Below are positions 31,139 to 41,605 of a stretch of DNA of 64,000 bases, one piece after another. Each line of letters starts with the position of its first letter. Position 1 is the first letter of the stretch. Location: assembly GCA_020631735.1 (NCBI GenBank), contig CM036188.1, forward strand, positions 12,318,214 through 12,382,213, given 5' to 3'. The notes under the pieces are model-generated. The model saw only the letters and a program-made list of their open reading frames with translations, was not told the origin of the DNA and made no database searches. A program made the translations under genes and the position numbers. This stretch comes from Saccharum officinarum (lineage: Eukaryota > Streptophyta > Magnoliopsida > Poales > Poaceae).

Positions 31139-34063
31139 TTAGGTATCCCTGTAAAGGAAGACATCAGGGAGAGAGGCTGGATCAAGCTCGTAGAAGCCCC
31201 GGAGGGTGCCACCTATTTCTTCAGTCAGGCGGAACGACGGTATGCGGTGGGAGAACCTCAAGTTCTCTCCAGCAGGTATCTCCAGGACTCCCTTTGTATT
31301 GTCAGGTTCAAACACACACCTGTATCCACCAACTTGAGTGAGGACAGTAAGCTTTGTCCCAGCTTCATTGCGCTTGATGATCTCGCCGATCACGTATTCA
31401 CAAGCACTGTCACTGGATGGAACCCAGCCCGGTGCCCAGTTCATGTAAGTGGCCCAGATCTGGCCAACTCGTGGAAGAACCTCAAACTGCCACTTCATTC
31501 CTGTTGGTCTGGCATCTACTAAATGTGAGAAATAACTAGATGTATCATACTCAGTTCTCCAGTTCCGAACTTCAAATGTACCACAGCTGATAGATAGGTT
31601 CTGCTCCAACCACCGTTTCTCCTGCTCCGACTTAGGGCAAGCCTCAAGCCAGGTCAAATGCACCCTGAAAGGTTCCGGGTCGACTTTTCTTATCCAGGCA
31701 TAGAAATTGGGGAATTTATCAGCATCGCTGTATATAGCCCATATTTGTCCAGGTTTAAACTTCTTACACGAGCGACCTTCCTCGAAATCATGGAAATCAG
31801 GATCAGGATATGAATAATTATTGGGTGACAGGCAGTTTTGCTGAGAGGAATCACCAGATTCATTGGCACTATGGGCATTTTTCTGCGTTGATGTATTTTG
31901 TTCAGAAGAAATATCATCGCTGTCATCTGCAGAAATTGAGTGGCAAACATGTGGTTCCGAGGGATTCTCCTTTCGAGCAATCTGCTCATCTTCATAATCC
32001 ATTTTATTATCTGCACTCTCAGTGGTTAAATCAGCGAACACACAGCCTGTCATGTTGCCGAGAAACATGTAAGACACAAGAGTGACAGAAGAAAATGCTG
32101 CGTCCAGGTCAGCTGGGAGACATGCAGTATCAAGTTCCAGAAAGCCTCTTGGGACACCAATTTTTTCATTTCCATTTGTCCTATAAAAGGAAATGCTGTG
32201 AGAAAACCTAAGCAGCTCACTTGATGGTATAAGAAATGAGGACATGCCCTTAGCTCTCGCGAATAAACTGACAAAACCCTTAATCTTGACCAGTGGGATA
32301 ACTGTGGCACCATCATCAGCTGACATGTTAGACAGGACTTCCACAACCTCATACTCACAGGATCTATGGTTATCTCTATCTGAGCTCCATTGCTTGCCCC
32401 ATCCCTTGTAAAGAGCCCATATCTCACCCTTGTTAGGATATATGTCATACGAGTTTCCTTTCTTACCCTTTGTCCATGCAACAATGTGAGAAAACATGAA
32501 TCTGTCTTGTGATGTATCTACTGTTGGCTGTAAGCGGAAGCTTCCACAAGCAATGGGAAGTTTTTTATTAGTCCAATTCTCCTCTTCTTCATTAGTTGCC
32601 TCATGCTCCAGCCAGGTCAAATGTATTTTGTGGTTGTGAGCATCAAAATGCATTATTCGAGCATAAAATCTTGGCATGACATCAAGTTTATCGTAAAGGG
32701 CCCAGATCTGACCAACTGCAAACCGATTGGCATCCCTGTAGGTCTCAAAATTAAAGATATCAGGACAAGCGCAGGCAATCATAGACTTGCCAGCGGACCT
32801 CTGGGTAGAAATATCAGAAGTATGTTTCCTGTAAATTTGCTGACAGTCTTCATGTGCTGTATTTCCTTCCTCAGGGTTGTCAAATTCACTGGGGCAATGA
32901 TCAGAAGATTGATTCTCAGCCCTAGCAGCGTTCTCATTACACATTATATTGTCACTTGACTTAGCATTGGGGATTGAACCATAGATCCTCTGCCTTTTAT
33001 TTTTACAGGAGTCCATGCTGTGGCTACTGCCTGTGCCACCATCTTGTTTTCTCTTGTCAAATCTCTGAATACTGGATGATCCTGCAGTATTTGCATTTGA
33101 CACTGCACATGCATCTTCTCTACTCAAGTTTGGCTCCAGTGTCATGCTTTCAGTTGGATCCTTATCTATGGCAGCTACAGGAGAATTAATTTGGTTCATT
33201 GCCGATAATTGAACTACCTCGTCTTCTGTCTCTGAGAAGTTTCCTTCTCCATCATCACATGACCTGTCATCCCATTTTACATGTTCATCTTTTTGTGTGG
33301 CATTCATTGTTGCTCTGGAATCCATGTCCCTCCCTGTATTTCGAAGCTTTGTGCAGTCAAGATATTGATTGGGGTGACATGAAAACATCTCTGATGACAC
33401 TTGAGCATTATAAGGTGCAGGTGGTAGGAATCTCAAGGGCACAGCCTCCTCATTCAGCTTGAATGCAAAAAAAGTTTTACCACAGCCATCACAGCAGACA
33501 AAAATATTCTTTCGGTAGAATAGAAATTGCTTCTGACAGTGTGGACATATGGTCCGGAACACCAATATAAGCTCAGATGGGACCCTACGTCCTATTGCAT
33601 CACCTTTGTTTGCATGAGTGCTGTCTGCTAGATGTGTAGCCTTCTTTGCCATTTTTCTGAAAACATGTTGTGTTTTGATGTCATAAAGAAGCCGCATCAT
33701 ATGATCACACAATATTTTATGAGCTATACAAACCAACTTGAAAGCAGCTTGAGCACCAGGAAGAGTATTTTTGTCAAGATGGAGCAAACAGGAAAGTTTG
33801 CAGTATTGCTTTGTTATGACCTCGTCATTTGCTGTTGCTTCCACTTGAAGAATACCATACCAGTCCAAGTTTCCATTGATCTCTGCCTCTGCTGCACAAT
33901 GCACCTCACAGACAGCTAACAGCTGGGACAAGTTCTCAAGCTCTGGATAAAGCCTTTGAGCTTTGAGTGCAATCCTTTGGGCACCCCTAAAGTCTTTCTT
34001 TCTTAGCTTTGTTAAAGCAATTCGTCCTGCCCTTAAACCCTCTTCTCTGTTACATTCCATCAT
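31139..34063 (-). CDS. Gene B: DnaJ/DUF3444 protein with degenerate J domain
   Basis: 974 residues, uninterrupted. A conserved N-terminal helix-rich block (A...[29 protein letters not shown]) covers 10-50. A J domain covers about 66-130 (DWYGILQVE), but its essential HPD tripeptide is HLD at 95-97 and helix II has lost basic residues relative to gene C ([14 protein letters not shown]). A CPHC...CDGC zinc ribbon is at about 170-200. DUF3444 domains are at about 433-651 and 750-974. In DnaJ proteins the HPD motif triggers Hsp70 ATP hydrolysis, so B probably cannot stimulate Hsp70 in the usual way. This is inference from sequence. The coding part lacks introns, as in gene C. The start is chosen because [17 protein letters not shown] aligns with the C start. 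A tract of about 1 kb is almost identical to gene A. Confidence 0.92.
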   Translation of the reverse strand: MMECNREEGLRAGRIALTKLRKKDFRGAQRIALKAQRLYPELENLSQLLAVCEVHCAAEAEINGNLDWYGILQVEATANDEVITKQYCKLSCLLHLDKNTLPGAQAAFKLVCIAHKILCDHMMRLLYDIKTQHVFRKMAKKATHLADSTHANKGDAIGRRVPSELILVFRTICPHCQKQFLFYRKNIFVCCDGCGKTFFAFKLNEEAVPLRFLPPAPYNAQVSSEMFSCHPNQYLDCTKLRNTGRDMDSRATMNATQKDEHVKWDDRSCDDGEGNFSETEDEVVQLSAMNQINSPVAAIDKDPTESMTLEPNLSREDACAVSNANTAGSSSIQRFDKRKQDGGTGSSHSMDSCKNKRQRIYGSIPNAKSSDNIMCNENAARAENQSSDHCPSEFDNPEEGNTAHEDCQQIYRKHTSDISTQRSAGKSMIACACPDIFNFETYRDANRFAVGQIWALYDKLDVMPRFYARIMHFDAHNHKIHLTWLEHEATNEEEENWTNKKLPIACGSFRLQPTVDTSQDRFMFSHIVAWTKGKKGNSYDIYPNKGEIWALYKGWGKQWSSDRDNHRSCEYEVVEVLSNMSADDGATVIPLVKIKGFVSLFARAKGMSSFLIPSSELLRFSHSISFYRTNGNEKIGVPRGFLELDTACLPADLDAAFSSVTLVSYMFLGNMTGCVFADLTTESADNKMDYEDEQIARKENPSEPHVCHSISADDSDDISSEQNTSTQKNAHSANESGDSSQQNCLSPNNYSYPDPDFHDFEEGRSCKKFKPGQIWAIYSDADKFPNFYAWIRKVDPEPFRVHLTWLEACPKSEQEKRWLEQNLSISCGTFEVRNWRTEYDTSSYFSHLVDARPTGMKWQFEVLPRVGQIWATYMNWAPGWVPSSDSACEYVIGEIIKRNEAGTKLTVLTQVGGYRCVFEPDNTKGVLEIPAGENLRFSHRIPSFRLTEEIGGTLRGFYELDPASLPDVFLYRDT

Positions 34064-36180
34064 ACCAAATATGTCAAATTAGCCCTGATATGTGTTGCCA
34101 CCAGCCTGACATTAGTATGTTCTAATCAGCATGTGTTTTAAGAGCCAAGTATCTTAAAAGCAGTAGAGATGTCTTGGACCACTTTATGAAACAAAATTAT
34201 ACACGGACAGAACTTTTGTCTGCATCAGGTCCTGCACATATACAGAGGATCTGATATGTCAGTGACAGAAAGGGAAATGTGCTCTGGAAAAATGTTAGCA
34301 GGCCAAACAATTGAAATGTTTTGTCAACAACACAACAAGTATGATGTTCGTGTAGAGGCAAGTTAACCTAACCATATCTGTGCATCAAGAATTCAGGATA
34401 GATGAATATAATTTATTATGATCAAGTAAATTCAAGTTCACTAATGGCAAGGTTTAATATGATACAACAGACCTATGAAATATTGCAATAGCGTATGATA
34501 AGCAATTCAGGTGCCGGACTCTAGGTATCACAAGTGCATACTGACAATCTACAAGTGCCCTCACAACTTCTTGTTTCTCGTGAGGATGTGGTCCAAGTTT
34601 GTTTGTGACTAGAACTACCTACACAGTACATTTGAGCCATTACTAGTTCTTTGCTAATCAAGTAATCAGGCATCCCAGAAGACATTCAAACACAAATAGT
34701 TGCATTGCAAGGTAAAGAATAGGCCTGCAAAAGCTAGAAAAGTACATATAAACCAATCTCAACAAAGAAGATCCTAAATTTGATCACTATATTATATAGG
34801 CATAGAAGACAATGAGGACAAATTGAAAATACAGAAGCAATATGTCAGTATCTCAAATGAGAGAAGCAGAACTATTATCAGCTTTATCTAAGTACTCCCC
34901 AGAAAAACGCTTTCAGTTCACATGTGGAAGTCATCACCACTGTTTTGCAATCACTGTCCCTGTTCAATCACACAAATTCACACCTGGATAAAAAGGAAGC
35001 TTCCTCTTTTTAATTTTTGAACGAATTGGCAAGATATTGTGCCCATTTCATAGAATAGAGAAGAGTTTGTTACAGGAACAAACTCATATATACATATGCT
35101 AGATGCTACTGATGATCTTCCAATCTAAGCTACTTATGTCAAATAGAGCAACTCCAGTTAGCAAAAATGATAGTGGAAAATGCATCCCTCTATACAGGTA
35201 AACATATGCTACTGATGATCTTCCAATCTAAGTTACTTATGTCAAATACAACAATTCCAGTTAGCAAAAATGATAGTGGAAAATGCATCCCATCCCTCTA
35301 TACATATAACTGATATTTCCACCAAACCACAGCAGTATAGTACTATAATGAGTACCACGGTAGCACCCTCTCTGCAGTAGGATTCAAAGACAGAAACACT
35401 GTAGGTACTATATCCTTGCAGAAACATTTGGAGAAACGCCAGAAATTAGGAACTCCATGCAAGAATTTCGTTCCGAGGCAACAAATTTAGCCCCTTTGAG
35501 CATCCTACAACCACGACTACATTCCCCTTTTCATTAAAAAAAACATTCAGACAAACGCCAGAAATTAGGAATGCCACGCAAGAATTCTGTTCCGAGGCAA
35601 AAATGATGCGATCCAAGTTAGTTTGTGATCAAAACTACTGCACAACAACTTTTGAGTCATTCACCATTACTTAATTAAGTAATCAGGCTCAGATTTAAAC
35701 ACGAATAGTCGCAGTGTCCAAAAAAACTAGATATCAGAGTATTATTAGACCAATCACCAATTTCAACAAACAGAGATCCTAAATTTGATCAACAGATAAG
35801 TGTAAAATACAACGAGGACAAGCAAATTGACATAGAGAAGCAACATGTCAACGTCTCGGGTGAGGCAGGGAAAACTATCATCAGCTTCATCTAAGTACCC
35901 TCCAGAGAAAATGTTTTCAGTTTGCTTGTGGGAGTCATTATCACTACTGTTTTGCTATCACCACCCCTCCCCTGTTCAGTAGCACAAATGCACACCTGGG
36001 CAAAGGAAGCCACCCCTTTGGACAATAAACTTGTGATCAATCATCTCCAAACAATAAAAAACATATATGCATATGCTAGTGACGAGCTTCATCTAAGCTA
36101 TAATTTTGTAGCAATTCCAGTTAGCAAAACTGAAATTACAAAATTTATGCAATTCCAGTTAGCACAAATTCCAGCTGATC

Positions 36181-36218
<38 letters not shown>

Positions 36219-36700
36219 TCAACTGTAGTACTGCAGTAGCAGTAGCACACTCTCTTTCAGAAGAATTCAGACAAAGGCACTGACTATCAGCTAGACAGAA
36301 ACAATCCAAGAAACGGCAGACAATTTCGTCTCAGGGCAACAGAGTTTGTCCTTTCGAGCATTCTACAGCCGCGATTACAGAGTTTCCCCAACCCCAATGC
36401 GGTGCTAGGCGGAGCCAACCAAAATGCATGCATTGGGGGTGAGCGGCGTGACGGTGGTGCCTACCGGCGACGGGCGACGACCCCACTCGCCACATCCATC
36501 ATCCCAGACCACGGGAAATAACGGAGAGGGGAAAATGGTACGGAATGGCTAGGGTCACTCACCGGCGTGTTATTGGCGATCGCCTCAGCTGCGGGGGGCA
36601 GACTTGCGGTGGCCGGAGCTATGACAGCGGCGAGCTGGCGAGGGGGAGCCGGCAGCGGCCGGCGACGGCGAGGGGAGGGTTTTGCGGCTGTGTGTCAGTG
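34064..36700 (-). other. 5' leader exon and ~2.46-kb leader intron of gene B, with internal duplication
   Basis: On the minus strand, an acceptor (TAATGTCAG) falls near 34109, just upstream of the ATG, and a donor CCG/GTGAGT falls at 36563/36562. The exon above 36563 is GC-rich and ends like exon 1 of gene A (acacgccg before gtgagt). Inside the intron, 34590-34990 and 35610-36000 are similar to each other and to 21930-22350 of the gene A intron. The acts and spacing of these copies suggest a duplicated intron segment of about 1 kb. Confidence 0.6.
36184..36215. repeat. (AC)16 microsatellite in the gene B leader intron
   Basis: An uninterrupted AC/CA dinucleotide run of about 32 bp. The corresponding place in gene A (about 22475) has an AG-rich run instead. 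Confidence 0.95.
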
Positions 36701-36744
36701 AGCGAGTGAGAAAGCGGCTTTGATGGCTCACTGACACACAGCCG
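36685..36744. repeat. Perfect 19-bp inverted repeat with 22-bp loop at the gene B 5' end
   Basis: cggctgtgtgtcagtgagc at 36685-36703 and its exact reverse complement at 36726-36744. It falls at or just upstream of the predicted transcription start of gene B, so a transcript through it would form a strong hairpin. It could instead be a transposon or duplication scar. Confidence 0.85.
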
Positions 36745-36881
36745 GTAGATTGGATCACGCACAGTAGAATGGATAGGCAGCCAAAATTTCCGAATGCCAT
36801 CAACGAGGAAGACCTAAACGTGAGACGCATTCGGTAGATTGGGTCATGTACAGTAGAATGGATAGGCAGCCAAAATTTCCG
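36741..36881. repeat. Direct repeat of ~50 bp, 91 bp apart
   Basis: Copies at 36741-36790 and 36832-36881 (cggtagattgg...ccaaaatttccg) differ at about four positions. They lie upstream of gene B. The right copy leads into a GC-rich segment (36890-37090) with repeated ccccggcgc words. Confidence 0.85.
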
Positions 36882-37840
36882 TTTTCCAACCGAGGACGCA
36901 AAAGAGAAGCAGAACGGGCGCTCAGCTCCGGCGAGCTGACTCCGGTGAGCTCACTGCGGGCGAGCTCGGCCCCGGCGCACTCCGCCCCGGCGCGCTCGGC
37001 CCCGGTGCGCTCCACCACCACTGGGAGGAGGATACCGGCGCCGGCCGCTCCACCCGGAGGAGGTTTGCGTCGTGTGGAGAGAGACGACGCTTTTTGCGTC
37101 TCGTTTCGGCCGGCACCAAAAATGGGTTTCATGTTTGCGTGATCCGTTGGAGCGCAATTTGGCAAAGCACTGTACATGACTCATTTTGAATATGCGTCGC
37201 ACGGTTGGAGACAGTCTAATATACGGTACGTTGGTTGAGTGGGCGTGTTTGGTATGAGAACTTTTAGAATTTGACATCAATTTTTTTCTTTTTTTAGAAT
37301 TAGAATTTGAGATAATAGTTGATAGCGTTGGTTGGATAAATAGAAGAAGCTATTTTTGTTTGGTTGATGGTTGAGAATGGGTAGAATGATAATAGTTGAC
37401 TAATTATATTTTATTTAAAATAGCAACTAATTATACAATAATAAATATACACTAGCACTATGTCATGATAATCATTAATTAGAAATAAAGTTGGTTTTCT
37501 ATCCAACTTTGTGGTCATCCCTAAACACTTTTTCCCTAGAAAAAGACGTTAAAATCCAAAATTTTCTAATACTCCTTCCATCCTAAAGAAAGTGTAAATC
37601 TCACTTTTTCAAGGAGTCAATCAATTTTTAATTAGATTTATAAATAATAACATCCTTCTATATCTAAATAGTTTAAATTTGAGATTGGTTTGTTTCTCAG
37701 AAAATGGTATACACGTCTTTTTGATAGAGTTAGGTCTGATTGGTTCAGTTGTGAACTATGAAAGAAAAAAAACTACTACAAACTATAAACTGAGAGAAAA
37801 AAGGCGGTAATGTTGGGTCAGGGCATCCATCTGCACGGAC
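36882..37840. other. Intergenic, upstream of gene B
   Basis: A GC-rich stretch to about 37090, then AT-rich DNA. A Stowaway-like terminus (actccttccatccta) starts near 37570, but its partner end is missing. No gene recognised. Confidence 0.45.
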
Positions 37841-37844
37841 TTGC

Positions 37845-39045
37845 TTGCTGGGCCTACGTACTAGCCCAGGCAACCGGCATGTGGCTTCCCCAACTCATCT
37901 TTCTACTGCGCGTCGTCTAAAACATTTCCCCACTCTCGACCATCACGACAACTTTCACTGCTCCGTCCGCCCACAGCGTCCGCGTCCACCGCGCCATCCG
38001 CCCACCGTGGCCGCGACGCGCCGTTCGCCCGCCCCACTCTGTCTCACCACCGCGGCCATCCCCGCCGCGCCTGCCCCAATCCCACGCCACCCCGCAGCCC
38101 ATCCCGCGCCACGCAGGCATCCCCCGCTGCGCCCCCATCCACCTCGCCCGTCATGGGCACGACGTGCTACACGCCACCACCACCCCGACGCCACCAGGAC
38201 GAGGTCGTCGTCGGTCCAGACATCATCTCCCGCGGACGGTCGAAGACACCGCGGCAGGAAGGGGAAGCCGCCTGCGCCTCGATGTACGCTGGGCCGTTGC
38301 TCTCGACGTCCCCCTGATCCGAGCTTGCTAGCTACCACAGTTCCTCACCAGGTAGGGCGTGACCATCGGCGATGCCATGTTTCAAGTGTTTCAGGCGTTT
38401 CAAACTTATGTTTCAAGTGTTTCATCTGGATGATGCAAAAGTAGATTTAGGATGTTGCATATGTTACAGTGATAATATACGCATGTTGGAAGCCTAATTT
38501 CAAGTGTTTCATACGTATGTTTCAAGCGTTTCATCTGGATGTTGCATATATTGCTATGGTTATACACGCATGTTTCAGACGTATGTTTTTTTTCATATGT
38601 TTCAAACTTATGTTGTAAGTGTTTTATCTGGATGTTGCATATGTTGCTATGGCTATACACCCATATTTCAAGTGCATATTTAGGTGTTTCATCTGTTTCA
38701 GACATATGTTGCAAATGTTCATCTGGATGTTTTAAAAGTAGATCTCATGTTGTATATATTGCAATGACGCCATTGGTTGGCGGATAACGACCTGCCGCAG
38801 CCGCCTGCTGCTGCTGGGGAGCCACCGTGGGTCACGCGCAGGAGCCTGAGGCCGGCAGACGCCTCCGTGGCAGGTGACATGGGACCCACGTGTTTTCCCC
38901 ATGCGGCCCCTGATGGGCGCGGGTGTTGCGTCCGGGATGCGGGCACTGGCGCTGGATAGGATGCGGACGCGGGGGTGTGGGATGCGACACGAGCGTGGGA
39001 GCTATGCCTGGACGCGACGCTTGTCCGGACATTCGGGCGCTAGCC
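37845..39045. mobile_element. Second copy of the MULE-like element, opposite orientation (left boundary approximate)
   Basis: The right end, read on the other strand, gives gggctagcgcccgaatgtcc then ggacaagcgt. This matches the left end of the 28762-30008 element (ctagcgcctatgtccagac). Both also hold the TGCAACAT/TGAAACA array and a GC-rich segment in the same relative order. Its left end and target duplication were not found, so coordinates are approximate. It has no credible coding sequence. Confidence 0.5.
38370..38770. repeat. Degenerate ATGTTGC/TGTTTCA array
   Basis: Repeated tgtttca and atgttgc words (for example gtttcatctggatgttgcat, three times) at 20-60-bp spacing. It is the reverse-orientation counterpart of 29115-29500. 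Confidence 0.8.
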
Positions 39046-39623
39046 CTTTCGAAAAGACTGTTGTGAGTTATATGTTGTGCAGAAGTTATAAGCTAGTGGT
39101 TGAAATAACTATGAAACATAACTCCTGTCTATCTCTCTTGAAATAGTTGTGAAACCTTTTTTTTATTTCCACCCACTTGGAAAAAAGAAGGATCCAAAGT
39201 GCTGCAAAAATTGTGCTACACGAAAGCAGCAACTTTCGGGAAAAAAACAGCTTTATGTTTCACCTATTTAGTTGGTGTTTTTTTTTTTTTTGCAAAATCA
39301 ATTTTCAGAAGTTGAATGAAACACACCTTAATACATTGGAATTGCGGCTCCTGTACGGCTATACTAGAGCAAAATACCAAGCAGCCTTAGATAAAAGAAT
39401 TGACCGAGGATAGTTAAAAACATTGTTTACTTGTCAACAGTAATCACAAACCAAGCCACTTTGCGGGTTCGGTTAGGAATGCACTTATCCGGCTATAAAG
39501 GACCATATCGTATTAATTCATGGATGATATATAATTGGCCATGCAGAAGGAAGAGCTTAGTTTAGATTAAGATGGGCCATAGCCCTCCTTGTGACCTTGT
39601 CTAACAAAATTCTTCATCACTAA

Positions 39624-39918
39624 GGCCAGTCTTAGTGGGAGTTTCACTAGAGTTTCATTTGCATTTAATAGCATGTCACATATGCACTTTTGATGACATG
39701 ACAACGTTTTAACGAAGAGAGAGAAGAATTGAGTTTCATGGGGATGAAACTATCTTGGCATAGTTACCAACTCTCTATGAGTCATAGAATTAAATGTTTA
39801 TGAAACTATGGAATGAAAATTTCTATTGAGAGTGAGTGTTTCATCCAAGTTTCATTTCATTCTATATAACATGACAGTTTTGGAAACAGTGAAATGAAAC
39901 TCTCCACTGAGACTGGCC
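39624..39918. mobile_element. Tourist-type MITE with TAA duplications
   Basis: Termini GGCCAGTCTTAGTGGGAGTT and, on the other strand, GGCCAGTCTCAGTGGAGAGT, flanked by TAA at 39621-39623 and 39919-39921. The 295-bp non-coding interior is rich in gaaact/agtttc words. Confidence 0.88.
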
Positions 39919-39933
39919 TAAGTAAACAAAACA

Positions 39934-40172
39934 CTCTCTTCATTCTATTTTGTAAGGCGCGATTTTGAAATAACACGGCCTCTTAAATTATATTTTTGAC
40001 TATTTATTTAATGTATGCTATGTTATTTATACTTATAAACTTAGATTACTGGATAGCACAATTACGGTATCAAGTTTATATTATAATAGTAAAAATTATT
40101 AGCTAAATTATTGATTAAAACTTTTGAAGTTTAAATATTGATATAGGTGTACACCTTATAGAAAATGGAGGT
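39934..40172. mobile_element. Degenerate Stowaway-like MITE
   Basis: Left tcttcattctattttgtaag and right cttatagaaaatggaggtag form an imperfect inverted pair like Stowaway ends. The AT-rich interior is of the right size. TA flanks are not clear. Confidence 0.5.
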
Positions 40173-40174
40173 AG

Positions 40175-41605
40175 TAGTTTTAACACTGTTTATGATGTTT
40201 ATTTATAGCGAGTTTACATAGACCAGCCCTGTTTACTCAGTTAAGCTCCGCCTCTGCGTACAGAGGCGTTAAATCCAAGGCTCTTCCCACACTTCCAAGA
40301 AGTTACCCGGGTTGGAACCAATCGAACGAGAGCTAAAAGCGTCTCAAAGTTAATTTGTTTTCTCACAAACGATGTGCCACCATGGATGATTGGTTCACGT
40401 TGACTAACCGAAGAAGACTAGCTGCTAGCTTCTTCGTCATGTCGGTTTGAGTAAAATATCAAGTGTCAATGGCATATATAATTAGTGCTCATACTGTCAC
40501 TTCTATACATTTTTATTCAGATTGAAGTGATATAAGTTTCGAGCATGCAGTATTTACATTTCCTATCGTTTTTATTATTTTCATGCTATTGTTTATGTTT
40601 ACAAAACAGCTATTTTGTATTTTGAGTACACAATATTTATATTTTAAAGCAGGGATCAAAACAATCAGAACAAGCCTCTACGTGGTGGCAAGCTCTGGCC
40701 ATGTCAGCACCACATCCTCCTGCCATGCCATCAAGGCCTTCAGGCTCCATGACCTATTGCACCGAGACATGTTATCTTAGCCTCATGGGCCATGGCACTC
40801 ACTCCAAGGCCAAAAACAGGTTTAAGATACCCAAGGATATAAATGTGAATATTTTTTTTAAAAAAAGGGTTAAAAAATACGGTCCTATGCAGTGTGCCAG
40901 TGTCCAAGAATACCCTACTATTTTCTCACGCAGCATTCTGGTCTGGATGTAGCTAAGCACTGGTCGCCACCCCCGGACGAGCACTGCCTGGATTTCCAAA
41001 CTAAAATGGCATAAGCTAGTTTGAATCAGCAGCAGCAAGCAGCGCCAACACGCGTAGCAAACCATCCTGTGGAGAGAATGTAAATTTCTATCTAGGTAAC
41101 ATAAGGTAGTCACTCACCAGTCACCATTGCATGCTACAACAGAGACACAGACAGCATTCAACGGCCATATTTCTAACTGTCCTGGCATAACAGACAACTT
41201 CATATATATAGTATTACCTTGAACTGTACAGGTTTCAGCTCCAAGATTGCATAGTAAAACCACGGTGCAGTGGTGAGGCGCTACAGATCCACACTAGCAT
41301 ATGACAAGTTAATGTTAAACACTGTCGCGCATAAGACACGTCTGGACCCTGGTAGATTAAACCAGAATTAACCTAACCGGTAGCAATGCACTGTAACTAG
41401 CACAACAGCGCCCGAGACCTTTTCCATAGGCACTGGTACGAAATAGCAACCCACCCCAGGCACCTCCATATGACTATATCCGCACGGTTCCAGTGAGACT
41501 AAGCTAACCGCCATATATGTACACCGAATAAACTGACAGCCTAACACTTGAGACATAATGCTAACCAGAATCGGGGTTTGGTTCAGCATCTGCCAGCCGT
41601 CATCA
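40175..41605. other. Intergenic and gene C 3' flank
   Basis: No gene recognised at 40175-41350. The part at 41480-41540 resembles the gene B 3' flank (30970-31030; both contain atatatgtacaccga), so it is probably the homologous 3' untranslated region. Confidence 0.5.

Noticed and set aside
37570..37735. Stowaway MITE
   Set aside because: Only one Stowaway-like terminus (actccttccatcc) is visible; without the opposite end and TA flanks I did not list it as an element.
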